This document shows, piece after piece, positions 1 to 6,219 of a stretch of DNA of 22,758 nt (positions within the stretch are counted from its first letter, which is position 1; each line of letters begins with the position of its first letter). The stretch spans positions 1 through 22,758 of the forward strand of contig JADGQQ010000008.1 of the NCBI GenBank assembly GCA_017881645.1, written 5' to 3'. Source of the DNA: Clostridia bacterium (GTDB taxonomy: Bacteria; Bacillota; Clostridia; Saccharofermentanales; Saccharofermentanaceae). A program made the translations under genes and the position numbers. Below the pieces are notes generated by a model. It was not told the DNA's origin. It worked only from the letters and a program-made list of their open reading frames with translations, and did no database searches.

Positions 1-1811
1 AACGTCCCAGGTATCCACGCATTTGCAAGGGCCAACTGTCCATTTCGCTGAAGAGTCCCATCATCGACGGAAATCTCACCGCTATTGAATTTCTCGTCGT
101 CCAGACCATATGTTTTTGCCCATTTCAGCAACTGAATAAAATCTTCGGATCCGAACCGAACAATATTTGAATTCTCATCGTAATAATCTCTGGGAGAACT
201 TTGAAGTGCATAGAATAGCAGGCTTGACTGAGAGAAGTTGCCGATAGGCAAAGTGCCCTCCGGAAGTGAATCGGCCATCTCATTAAACTCCTGTACTGTC
301 CATCCGCTGCGAGCGCCAATCACGGAGGTTTCACCATACAGACAGGAAATACCAAAACTTACAGGAAGTTTATACAGCTTATCATTCGTCTTACAAGCCT
401 CGATTACATTGGGAAGGTAGTCTTCGAGCTGAAAACTGTGATCCGCTTCTATGAATGGCATCAGATCAACCAGATTCCCTGCATCTTGAAGGGTCTGACT
501 ATCTCCATAAAAAATATCCGGTCCCTCACCAGTGACAACATCCAGTCGAAACTGCTGGAAGGCCGAAGCCATGGCATTGTTATACTCATCTTCCGGCATT
601 GTCCAATAACTTATTCCTTCGGCATAGTCCTTGATCTGAATTGAGAAGTCTTGACTGCTCTCGTTAAATGCCTTGACAGCAGAGAGCAATTCTTCGTCTT
701 CTGCGATGGAAAATCCGGCGACTACGAGCGTTTTTTTCCCTTCGTTCGGATTCTCCTGCTGTTTGGTAAGCATCTCAATCGTTTTATTATTAGAGTCGAC
801 AGCAGCCATGATGAAAATGGTTTCCTCGGAGAGTATCTGGCACTCTCTAATATAATTGAGGATCGTACGGTCCATATTGCACTCGTTCCACGAAACAAGA
901 CGTTTCAACTGTTTCGCAGACATGTCAAACAAAGAGAGCCCCGTCTGATCAATCACAAAAGATACTCCGTTTCCGGAATACATAATTGAACTCTTAAGTA
1001 TTGAAGAGACATCTATCGCCTTTTCGGTCTTCCCCGAAGAGGAATCAACCGGGTATATCAGAGGTTTTCTGGAATTGTCTTGAACACCTTCAAGAAATAC
1101 CGTATCACCAAATTCGAACCACCCATCCCAAAGACCGTCCTCTTGGATTGAATATCGAAAAACTCCTTGATTATCAAATACGGCGAATTCCTGTCCCTTC
1201 ATCCCATAGGCGGACAAATAAAAATTGCCTTCTTTATCGATGTGCAGGTTACCTTGAGACACGAGTCCGTCTGGAAGAATCAAATTCATCGGGTTACCGA
1301 CATACTCTCCGGAAGGACTGAAACGGTATAATGTGGCCTCCAAAGATCCAAAGTCCACCACAAGCAGATTCCCGTCCACGTCACTTATGATCTTAGACAC
1401 TGCAGAGAACGGTATCTTGTCTCCCACCTCAAACGAACTCATCTGTTCTCCAGAGGCACTGTATAATGCAACATAATCCCGCGGTTGCGATAATTCGTCA
1501 TTCGGCACAAATCTTTCAAGAACCGCCAAGTTATCACCGGTGATTGTCATGGATTTAGCTACAGTGTTTCCTTCACCTACGTCGAGCGTTAGGTCGAGTC
1601 TCGTGGCAGAATAATATGCCGGAATACTGTCAGCCTTCGCAATAGAAAAATCTGCTGGTGAAAGAATATCTAAAGTAGACTTTTCATTTTTGGTACATGC
1701 GGGTATAAAAAGCAGAAGCGCGAGGATAAGGATAATCCCCACACCTCTTTTTGCAACGCTTCTACATCTGCATTGAACATTCTGACCCAATAAAATTCTT
1801 CGTGAAATCAT
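1..1811 (-). CDS. Lipoprotein with propeller-like N-terminal half and extracellular solute-binding C-terminal domain (partial)
   Basis: One frame stays open for 603 codons from ATG 1811 to the window edge, so the C-terminus is missing. The start follows GGAGGG at a normal distance. Residues 1-39 form a lipoprotein signal: basic start, hydrophobic stretch GIILILALLLF, then IPAC with Cys39 as the likely lipidated residue. Residues about 60-340 contain repeated 'G-N-L-hydrophobic-D' strands (for example DVDGNLLVVDFG and DKEGNFYLSAYG), suggesting a beta-propeller-like fold. From about residue 358 (GKKTLVVAGFS, then AFNESSQDF, EGPDIFYGD and NDKLYKLPVSFG) it resembles the family 1 solute-binding proteins of sugar ABC transporters. 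It probably sits on the outer face of the membrane and binds a carbohydrate or similar ligand. The ligand is unknown, and any permease genes would lie outside the window. Confidence 0.8.
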   Translation of the reverse strand, partial: MISRRILLGQNVQCRCRSVAKRGVGIILILALLLFIPACTKNEKSTLDILSPADFSIAKADSIPAYYSATRLDLTLDVGEGNTVAKSMTITGDNLAVLERFVPNDELSQPRDYVALYSASGEQMSSFEVGDKIPFSAVSKIISDVDGNLLVVDFGSLEATLYRFSPSGEYVGNPMNLILPDGLVSQGNLHIDKEGNFYLSAYGMKGQEFAVFDNQGVFRYSIQEDGLWDGWFEFGDTVFLEGVQDNSRKPLIYPVDSSSGKTEKAIDVSSILKSSIMYSGNGVSFVIDQTGLSLFDMSAKQLKRLVSWNECNMDRTILNYIRECQILSEETIFIMAAVDSNNKTIEMLTKQQENPNEGKKTLVVAGFSIAEDEELLSAVKAFNESSQDFSIQIKDYAEGISYWTMPEDEYNNAMASAFQQFRLDVVTGEGPDIFYGDSQTLQDAGNLVDLMPFIEADHSFQLEDYLPNVIEACKTNDKLYKLPVSFGISCLYGETSVIGARSGWTVQEFNEMADSLPEGTLPIGNFSQSSLLFYALQSSPRDYYDENSNIVRFGSEDFIQLLKWAKTYGLDDEKFNSGEISVDDGTLQRNGQLALANAWIPGT

Positions 1812-1858
1812 TTGTAACCCTCCGGAATCTCAAACACTAAATTAACCCGGATGAAATC

Positions 1859-1864
1859 ATTATA
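1859..1864 (-). promoter_or_regulatory. Extended -10 promoter for the solute-binding lipoprotein
   Basis: On the minus strand the sequence reads TGGTATAAT, a perfect -10 hexamer with the TGn extension. No good -35 hexamer sits 16-18 bases upstream, which fits an extended -10 promoter. Transcription would begin near 1852, giving a leader of about 40 bases before the ATG at 1811. Confidence 0.55.
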
Positions 1865-1865
1865 C

Positions 1866-2092
1866 CAAAAAGTCTTTATCCCGCCATATTTGCAGTTAAC
1901 GGAAGATAATGCGCTGCATAAAGTTGAACAAAGGCAAATGTGTCTACATTTGCGCGCACAAACAGCATCAATTCTATTGAATTATTGCGAGAAAAATATC
2001 CAACTGCACATGAAAATTAAATCATCCTTACGGATGAAAACGACCTATCCCCCAATGTTGATTTGAATTTCCCTTTTCATCCGCCCACAAAA
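1866..2092. other. Intergenic stretch without a recognisable gene
   Basis: AT-rich sequence between the lipoprotein promoter and the tRNA-Val terminator. It holds a 7-bp perfect hairpin (GCAAATG/CATTTGC, 1934-1953). A 71-codon plus-strand frame starting at 1851 lacks a ribosome binding site and resembles no family I know, so I do not call it. Confidence 0.5.
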
Positions 2093-2168
2093 AAACAACC
2101 CCTTCTACGTAGATTCCGCAGGATCGCAAAGCGATCCGAGGACTGACCGAACGTAGAAGGGGTTGTTT
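2093..2168 (-). terminator. Long-stem terminator after tRNA-Val
   Basis: An 18-bp perfect stem (2093-2110 with 2151-2168) encloses 40 bases that contain a second perfect 7-bp hairpin, GGATCGC-AAA-GCGATCC (2121-2137). On the minus strand the stem runs into a T-rich tract (TTGTTTTTTTG), as expected for an intrinsic terminator, five bases after the tRNA CCA end. The stem is much longer and the enclosed loop larger than in ordinary terminators. Confidence 0.75.
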
Positions 2169-2172
2169 ATTT

Positions 2173-2248
2173 TGGTGGGAACTACAGGACTCGGACCTGC
2201 GACCCCATGCGTGTGAAGCATGTGCTCTCCCAGCTGAGCTAAGCTCCC
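2173..2248 (-). tRNA. tRNA-Val (CAC anticodon)
   Basis: A 76-base cloverleaf. The acceptor is GGGAGCT paired with AGTTCCC, followed by A and an encoded CCA. The D arm is AGCTCAGCTGGGAGAGC, and the anticodon stem CATGC/GCATG encloses the loop TTCACAC with anticodon CAC at positions 34-36. The T arm contains GGTCCGAGTCC. It reads the valine codon GUG. A promoter lies upstream at 2307-2334 and a terminator directly downstream, so it appears to be a single-gene unit. Confidence 0.95.
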
Positions 2249-2306
2249 GGGTCGTTTTCGATGAAAGACAAACTTCGTATACGAGGCACTCTTTCGTCGC
2301 TAGATA

Positions 2307-2334
2307 AATATACCATAAACCAAAAACAAGTCAA
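2307..2334 (-). promoter_or_regulatory. Promoter for tRNA-Val
   Basis: On the minus strand TTGACT (2329-2334) and TATATT (2307-2312) are separated by 16 bases. The likely start is near 2300, about 50 bases before the mature tRNA 5' end. Confidence 0.65.
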
Positions 2335-2423
2335 GGCAAACCGGTCTCTCTTGGGACACATGTGACAGCGGTACAGAAAAGAACGGATTCAAGTGATTTG
2401 TATGCGTTTTCCGTAATGTGGAC

Positions 2424-2429
2424 TATAAT
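2424..2429 (+). promoter_or_regulatory. Possible -10 element for the zinc-ribbon gene
   Basis: A perfect TATAAT lies 25 bases before the ATG at 2455. The best -35 match, TTGTAT at 2398-2403, is 20 bases away, longer than ideal. A start near 2436 would leave a short leader carrying only the ribosome binding site. Confidence 0.4.
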
Positions 2430-2454
2430 CAAGACAAGAAAAGAGGTGATGCTC

Positions 2455-2610
2455 ATGTCATTATTTGGAGAAAAATTCAAAAGCGGCACGGCCCCCGGTA
2501 AGGGCACCTACAAGTGTACCCGATGCGGGAAGATTGTTGTTCTTGAGACGGATGAGGATCTACTGCCGACCTGCCCGAAATGCGGGAATGAAAACTACCA
2601 CAGAAAGTAG
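2455..2610 (+). CDS. Small zinc-ribbon protein, 51 residues
   Basis: The start at ATG 2455 follows AAGAGG (2441-2446) at good spacing; an in-frame ATG at 2449 sits too close to that site. The protein is almost wholly one zinc ribbon, with CxxC pairs at Cys21/Cys24 (KCTRCGK) and Cys40/Cys43 (PTCPKCGN) expected to bind one zinc ion. The N-terminus MSLFGEKFKSGTAPGKG is short and basic. Similar 50-residue zinc-ribbon proteins are common in Firmicutes and mostly have no assigned role; the fold resembles rubredoxin-like or nucleic-acid-binding ribbons. It is the only plus-strand gene in the left 21 kb, and has its own -10 element and a hairpin downstream. The family assignment is firm; the function is unknown. 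Confidence 0.8.
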   Translation: MSLFGEKFKSGTAPGKGTYKCTRCGKIVVLETDEDLLPTCPKCGNENYHRK

Positions 2611-2649
2611 GGATCTTTCCTTTGTCTTCCATGAAGTACGCTTTTGAAA

Positions 2650-2678
2650 ACAGGCGGTCACCTTTTGTGGCCGTCTGT
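2650..2678 (+). terminator. Hairpin after the zinc-ribbon gene
   Basis: A stem of about 12 bp (2650-2661 with 2667-2678, two G-T pairs) with loop CTTTT lies 39 bases after the stop codon. The following tract TGTATATT is T-rich but broken, so it may be a weak terminator. Confidence 0.5.
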
Positions 2679-2723
2679 TGTATATTCCGCCGCCTAACCG
2701 CTTCAGTCCGGAAAAAGGACATG

Positions 2724-2751
2724 AAAAAACCACCGCGTTATGCGGTGGTTT
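2724..2751 (-). terminator. Terminator of the tRNA-Met/tRNA-Glu unit
   Basis: A perfect 10-bp stem (AAACCACCGC, 2727-2736, with 2742-2751) and a 5-base loop are followed on the minus strand by TTTTTT. It begins 12 bases after the CCA end of tRNA-Glu. Confidence 0.85.
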
Positions 2752-2762
2752 ATCGTTCCATT

Positions 2763-2837
2763 TGGTGACCCGTAGGAGAATCGAACTCCTGTCTTCGCCG
2801 TGAAAGGGCAATGTCTTGACCGCTTGACCAACGGGCC
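2763..2837 (-). tRNA. tRNA-Glu (TTC anticodon)
   Basis: A 75-base cloverleaf with acceptor GGCCCGT/ACGGGTC, discriminator A and encoded CCA. The anticodon stem TTGCC/GGCGA encloses the loop CTTTCAC, giving anticodon TTC for glutamate. The T arm is AGGAGTTCGATTCTCCT. It lies three bases downstream of tRNA-Met and is presumably cut from the same transcript. Confidence 0.95.
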
Positions 2838-2840
2838 GAA

Positions 2841-2917
2841 TGGTAGCGGCAGTGGGATTCGAACCTACGACCTACCGGGTATGAACCGGACGCTCTGGCC
2901 AACTGAGCTATGCCGCC
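2841..2917 (-). tRNA. tRNA-Met, elongator type (CAT anticodon)
   Basis: A 77-base cloverleaf: GGCGGCA acceptor, AGCTCAGTTGGCCAGAGC D arm, loop TTCATAC with anticodon CAT, T arm containing GGTTCGAATCC, and encoded CCA. The G1-T72 pair and GGCGGC start match Firmicute elongator tRNA-Met rather than the initiator. The initiator would show a C1-A72 type mismatch and three G-C pairs next to the anticodon loop. A tRNA-Ile2 with a modified CAT anticodon is less likely. Confidence 0.9.
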
Positions 2918-2956
2918 ATAACGTCAGTCATTGCGGATTCCCCGCAACGCTATTCG

Positions 2957-2985
2957 ATTCTATCAGCAGTGTATGACCTTGTCAA
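2957..2985 (-). promoter_or_regulatory. Promoter of the tRNA-Met/tRNA-Glu unit
   Basis: On the minus strand TTGACA (2980-2985) and TAGAAT (2957-2962) are separated by exactly 17 bases. The -35 hexamer overlaps the stop codon of the upstream membrane protein gene, which ends at 2982. The short leader carries a 6-bp hairpin (TTGCGG/CCGCAA, 2933-2949) before tRNA-Met. Confidence 0.85.
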
Positions 2986-3638
2986 GCAGATATATGGTAC
3001 CATTTGCCATTTATAAGACTTGGCAGCTCATTCAGTACGGCCTTCGAATTTGCCTGTTCATCCGTTGCCCGTACGTGATAGGCAATCTGCCAGCCTTTCG
3101 CATCATTCCACACCATCTCAATGAGATAAATGGACGTTGTATTCCCGTCGACCAGACGATACCAGAGAAACACGGGATTCTGATCGCTTATTGCGGCTGT
3201 TACAGGATACAGGTCGCTCTTCGTATAGTACTTGGGCGTAATCCAATTGCCAATCTGGAATTGGATGGATTTTGGCGTTGTCTGATCCGACAAAGCAAGT
3301 TCGTCCTTCAGCATCGAGATGTCCGCATTGGATGTCCGCATACCGGCTGTTTTCGCGATATATTCCTCATAAGTTATCTGACCGGTTACATATTCCGCAT
3401 GCGTGTCGATGTACCGCTCCGCCGCGAGTTCATAGCGCGAATGAACCGTATATGTGTATGCACTGTAAAGGAAAATGCTGATGGCAACGGTAAAAATTAC
3501 AACGAAGGATAGAAATCCCCAGTGAATTTTGCGATTCTCTCCAAATTTTTTATGAGATATGCGCTTGATATTGAAGCCGATTAGCGGCACCACCACCAAA
3601 GCCCAAATAACCATATACACAATGAGAGCTGTCTGCAT
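2982..3638 (-). CDS. Unrecognised two-helix membrane protein in an amino-acid ABC transporter operon
   Basis: 218 residues. The ATG follows AGGAGG closely and lies nine bases after the stop of the ABC ATPase gene, so it is very probably co-transcribed. Hydrophobic segments span about 3-23 (TALIVYMVIWALVVVPLIGF) and 40-62 (WGFLSFVVIFTVAISIFLYSAY), separated by a basic loop (KRISHKKFGENRK). The remaining 150 residues should be on the outside. That part includes ERYIDTHAEYVTGQITYEEY and a likely beta-rich region (IQFQIGNWITPKYYTKSDLYP, then FLWYRLVDGNTTSIYLIEMVW). I do not recognise the family. The position suggests an accessory role for the transporter, but this is inference from gene order only. 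It is not an ABC permease: there is no EAA motif and there are too few helices. Confidence 0.75.
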   Translation of the reverse strand: MQTALIVYMVIWALVVVPLIGFNIKRISHKKFGENRKIHWGFLSFVVIFTVAISIFLYSAYTYTVHSRYELAAERYIDTHAEYVTGQITYEEYIAKTAGMRTSNADISMLKDELALSDQTTPKSIQFQIGNWITPKYYTKSDLYPVTAAISDQNPVFLWYRLVDGNTTSIYLIEMVWNDAKGWQIAYHVRATDEQANSKAVLNELPSLINGKWYHISA

Positions 3639-3647
3639 ATCTGCCTC

Positions 3648-4370
3648 CTAGAGTACTTTGCTCAAAAATTCGCGTGTCCGGGTTTTCTGCGGATTTCGGA
3701 AAATCTGCTCGGGTGTACCCTCTTCGTAGATAACACCTTCGTCCATATAGAAAACACGATCCGCCACTTCACGGGCAAATCCCATTTCGTGCGTAACAAC
3801 AACCATTGTCATGCCGCTTTTCGCAAGGTCTTTCATAACTTCAAGAACCTCGCCCACCATTTCCGGGTCGAGCGCGGAGGTCGGTTCGTCAAATAGCATC
3901 ACCTGCGGATTCATCGCCAGAGCCCGGGCAATCGCCACTCGCTGTTTCTGTCCGCCGGACAAACGATTTGGATACTGATCCGCCTTTTCAGAAAGATTTA
4001 CACGCGTCAGAAGATCCTCGGCGCGTTTTCGTGCATCCGCCTCCGACATGCGAAGAACTTTTCGCGGAGCAAGCATAATATTTTCAATGACCGTCAGATT
4101 GGGGAATAGATTGAATTGCTGAAACACCATACCGGCTTTCTGACGGAGCTTGTCGATATCTTTTTTATGATCTGTAATGGAAATTCCATCCAGAAATATT
4201 TCACCCTTGGTTGGTTCTTCCAACAAATTCAGGCAGCGAAGAAAAGTGCTTTTCCCGGAACCGGAGGGTCCGATCACACACACCACTTCGCCTTTGGATA
4301 TTGATGCATCGATTCCCTTCAGAACCTCAAGCGCACCAAAACATTTATGGAGATTATTCACCTTAATCAC
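3648..4370 (-). CDS. Polar amino-acid ABC transporter ATP-binding protein
   Basis: 240 residues, the usual size for GlnQ/HisP-type ATPases. It hydrolyses ATP on the inner membrane face to drive uptake through the adjoining permease. Visible motifs are Walker A GPSGSGKS (34-41), Q-loop FQQFNLFP (83-90), signature LSGGQKQR (137-144), Walker B VMLFDEPT (157-164), D-loop SALD and switch histidine in VVTHEMG (His194). No active-site residue is missing. The start is GTG at 4370, overlapping the last 8 bases of the permease gene, with AGGAGG ten bases upstream inside the permease frame. The substrate cannot be read from the ATPase; the family transports polar or charged amino acids, or cystine. Confidence 0.93.
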   Translation of the reverse strand: MIKVNNLHKCFGALEVLKGIDASISKGEVVCVIGPSGSGKSTFLRCLNLLEEPTKGEIFLDGISITDHKKDIDKLRQKAGMVFQQFNLFPNLTVIENIMLAPRKVLRMSEADARKRAEDLLTRVNLSEKADQYPNRLSGGQKQRVAIARALAMNPQVMLFDEPTSALDPEMVGEVLEVMKDLAKSGMTMVVVTHEMGFAREVADRVFYMDEGVIYEEGTPEQIFRNPQKTRTREFLSKVL

Positions 4371-5055
4371 TTCTGTGCATCCTCCTCTCCAGACGGTTGA
4401 GACCGGAAGCCATCGAGGTCGTCAGCATCAGATACAGGTAAGCGGCACAGAGAGCGGGAACCATGAAATCATACGTGATGCTTGCAACCTGCAGTCCGCC
4501 TTTGTTGAGGTCCTGCGTACCGATATACCCGGCAACGGAAGTCTCCTTCAACAAAACGATGAACTCATTCCCAAGAGCCGGAAGTACGTTCTTCAAGGCC
4601 TGCGGAATAATGATATACCGCATGGTGTGGGAATAGGAAAGCCCCAGAGATCGGCCGGCCTCCATCTGTCCGCGATCCACCGCGGTGATGCCTGCGCGGA
4701 TGATCTCCGCAACATATGCTCCGCTGTTGATCGCAAAGGCAATCGTTGCAACAACAAAGTCAGGCAACCCGGAGTGCGAGAGAATAACAAAATAGATGAC
4801 CGTTAGCTGAACGACCGTTGGTGTCCCTCGAATGATCGTAATATATCCGTTGGCCAGCGCAGCCAACACGCCCTTGCCGCGCAGTTTGCAAATCGCGACA
4901 AGAAGCCCCAGAAAAATGCCAAGAAAAGCTGCCGCAAGAGTGATTCCAATCGACATGCGAAGCCCTTTCACAAGGTAAGTGAAACGGTCATCTTTAATCA
5001 GAGCCTGAAAAATCTTGTTGGCAAATTCTTTGACAAATTCGTTGTATCCGTCCAT
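4363..5055 (-). CDS. Polar amino-acid ABC transporter permease (HisMQ type)
   Basis: 230 residues from ATG 5055, which follows AAGGA at normal spacing. The frame stays open upstream to a TTG at 5094, but that site has no ribosome binding site and would add residues unusual for the family. Hydrophobic helices include GLRMSIGITLAAAFLGIFLGLLVAI near the N-terminus, ITIIRGTPTVVQLTVIYFVIL, VATIAFAINSGAYVAEIIRAG and a C-terminal segment ending YLYLMLTTSMA. The EAA loop that docks on the ATPase is EAGRSLGLSYSHTMRYIIIPQ. RGTPTVVQ and NSGAYVAEIIRAG are strong signatures of the His/Glu/Gln/Arg permease subfamily. A single permease gene implies a homodimer. Confidence 0.92.
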   Translation of the reverse strand: MDGYNEFVKEFANKIFQALIKDDRFTYLVKGLRMSIGITLAAAFLGIFLGLLVAICKLRGKGVLAALANGYITIIRGTPTVVQLTVIYFVILSHSGLPDFVVATIAFAINSGAYVAEIIRAGITAVDRGQMEAGRSLGLSYSHTMRYIIIPQALKNVLPALGNEFIVLLKETSVAGYIGTQDLNKGGLQVASITYDFMVPALCAAYLYLMLTTSMASGLNRLERRMHRSD

Positions 5056-5101
5056 GCAGTCATCCTTCGTCGCGATTTTTACTTCTATTTCCAAAATAGT
5101 G

Positions 5102-5138
5102 AAAAAGGAAGCCAGGACTTATGAAAGCTGGCTTCCTT
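5102..5138 (-). terminator. Intra-operon terminator between solute-binding protein and permease
   Basis: An 11-bp perfect stem (5105-5115 with 5128-5138) and a 12-base loop are followed on the minus strand by TTTTTC. It lies about 25 bases after the solute-binding protein stop and about 47 before the permease start. Partial termination here would give more binding protein than membrane components, as is known for many binding-protein-dependent transporters. Confidence 0.75.
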
Positions 5139-5163
5139 CACTCTTCACATTGGCGGAAAAACT

Positions 5164-5919
5164 TTATTTCACATATTTGCTGATAATCTCATCAAAAGTA
5201 CCGTCTGCTTTGATCTTTGCCAGTGCATCATTGATCTTGTTCAGAAGAACCGTGTTCCCCTTAGCAACAGCAAATGCATAATCCTCATCCGCAAACTGTC
5301 CTTCGAGAAGTTTCAGCGTATCCGCGTTCTGCTCGCCGTATACTGTCGCAGGATTGTTGTCAATAATAACAGCATCTACCTGTCCGTTCTTTAGAGCCTC
5401 GACTGCCAGCATGCCGTTTGCAAAACCTTTAATATTTTCGACCGCTGTATAGTCTTCCGCTGCCCAAGATCCCGTTGTTCCGGACTGTACGCCGATTACC
5501 TTATCCTTAAGATCATCTGCAGTAGCAATGGGAGAATCTTTAAGAACAATAATCGTCTGTGATGCTGTGTAATACGGTGTGGAAAAATCCATCGTCTCTT
5601 CGCGGTCGGCATCGACTGAAAATCCGGCAGCAATTACATCAATTTGTTCATTGGCCAGAGCGGTCGGAAGCGAATCAAATGCCATATTGCTGATTTCCAG
5701 CTTGATTCCCATTTCCTTTGCAATCGCAGCCATAATCTCGGCATCAACACCAACAATGGCACCCCCGTCAAGAAACTCAAAAGGCGGGAATTCGGCGTTG
5801 GTTCCCATGACAAGAACCTTCGGATCTTTCGTTCCATTACTTTTTGCTGCGCAGCCCGCAACCCCTGTGATCATGGATACCGCCAGAACAGCGGCCAGAA
5901 TTTTCATCATCTTACTCAT
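5164..5919 (-). CDS. Amino-acid ABC transporter solute-binding lipoprotein
   Basis: 251 residues from ATG 5919, preceded by GGAGG; a TTG at 5934 in the same frame is upstream of that site and rejected. The signal MSKMMKILAAVLAVSMITGVAGC ends in a lipobox with Cys23. The mature part is a family 3 (SBP_bac_3) protein: VLVMGTNAEFPPFEFLDGGAIVGVDAE, then the hinge region QIDVIAAGFSVDADREETMDFSTPYY, GVQSGTTGS, and the C-terminal YAFAVAKGNTVLLNKINDALAKIKADGTFDEIISKY. The arrangement TPYYTASQTIIV is typical of binding proteins for polar amino acids or cystine. It is first in its operon, ahead of the terminator, so it is likely made in excess over the permease and ATPase. The exact ligand is not determined. 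Confidence 0.93.
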   Translation of the reverse strand: MSKMMKILAAVLAVSMITGVAGCAAKSNGTKDPKVLVMGTNAEFPPFEFLDGGAIVGVDAEIMAAIAKEMGIKLEISNMAFDSLPTALANEQIDVIAAGFSVDADREETMDFSTPYYTASQTIIVLKDSPIATADDLKDKVIGVQSGTTGSWAAEDYTAVENIKGFANGMLAVEALKNGQVDAVIIDNNPATVYGEQNADTLKLLEGQFADEDYAFAVAKGNTVLLNKINDALAKIKADGTFDEIISKYVK

Positions 5920-5941
5920 ATTGTCCTCCAACAAATTGTTT

Positions 5942-6017
5942 GCGCGGAAGAATCCGCGCGAACGCTTTTATACATATTAATACACTACTCACTGAGGTTG
6001 AATTTGTCAATTGTCAA
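5942..6017 (-). promoter_or_regulatory. Candidate promoter and leader hairpin of the amino-acid transporter operon
   Basis: On the minus strand two TTGACA hexamers (6005-6010 and 6012-6017) form a tight direct repeat. The nearer one has TAGTGT at 5982-5987 after 17 bases. A perfect 7-bp hairpin, GCGCGGA/TCCGCGC (5942-5959), lies in the leader just before the ribosome binding site and has no T-tract. The -10 match is poor, so the exact start is uncertain. Confidence 0.35.
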
Positions 6018-6037
6018 ATGTTTGATTTGTCATTCCG

Positions 6038-6219
6038 GCGCCCATCAGGAACAATGGCATGCATTTCCGGCGCCATTCGCAGGGCGCAAGCCCAAGATAG
6101 CAGCGGGAAGCATCTTCCGCGGCGCGAAGCGCCCATCAGGAACGATGGCATACATTTTCAGCGCCATTCGCAGGGCGCAAGCCCAAGATAGCAGGAAATG
6201 TATGCCATTGTTCCTTTTT
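6038..6219. repeat. 66-bp tandem repeat with 21-bp palindromic arms (dispersed-repeat or MITE-like)
   Basis: Two copies of a 66-bp unit, 6038-6103 and 6129-6194, differ at four bases and are separated by 25 bases. Within each copy, 21 bases starting GGAACAATGGCAT or GGAACGATGGCAT (6048-6068 and 6139-6159) are the reverse complement, with few mismatches, of 6194-6214. Each copy also has an inner GCGCC/GGGCGC fold-back. The right arm runs into TTTTT (6215-6219), so the element could end transcription on the plus strand. No transposase was seen. It resembles REP/BIME or MITE-type dispersed repeats; I cannot tell which without the rest of the genome. Confidence 0.75.

Noticed and set aside
1934..1953. 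7-bp hairpin GCAAATG/CATTTGC as regulatory element
   Set aside because: Isolated short stem with no gene, promoter or T-tract beside it; not distinguishable from chance.
1851..2066. 71-codon plus-strand frame
   Set aside because: No ribosome binding site, no known family, and it overlaps the minus-strand promoter of the lipoprotein.
2274..2286. ACTTCGTATA like a loxP half-site near tRNA-Val
   Set aside because: Only one short arm matches, with no spacer or inverted second arm; short chance match.
5056..5094. Upstream TTG start for the amino-acid permease
   Set aside because: No ribosome binding site; ATG 5055 has AAGGA at normal spacing and gives the usual family start.
6038..6219. CRISPR array
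   Set aside because: Only two copies of a 66-bp unit with strong internal palindromes and one 25-base spacer; no leader or cas genes.
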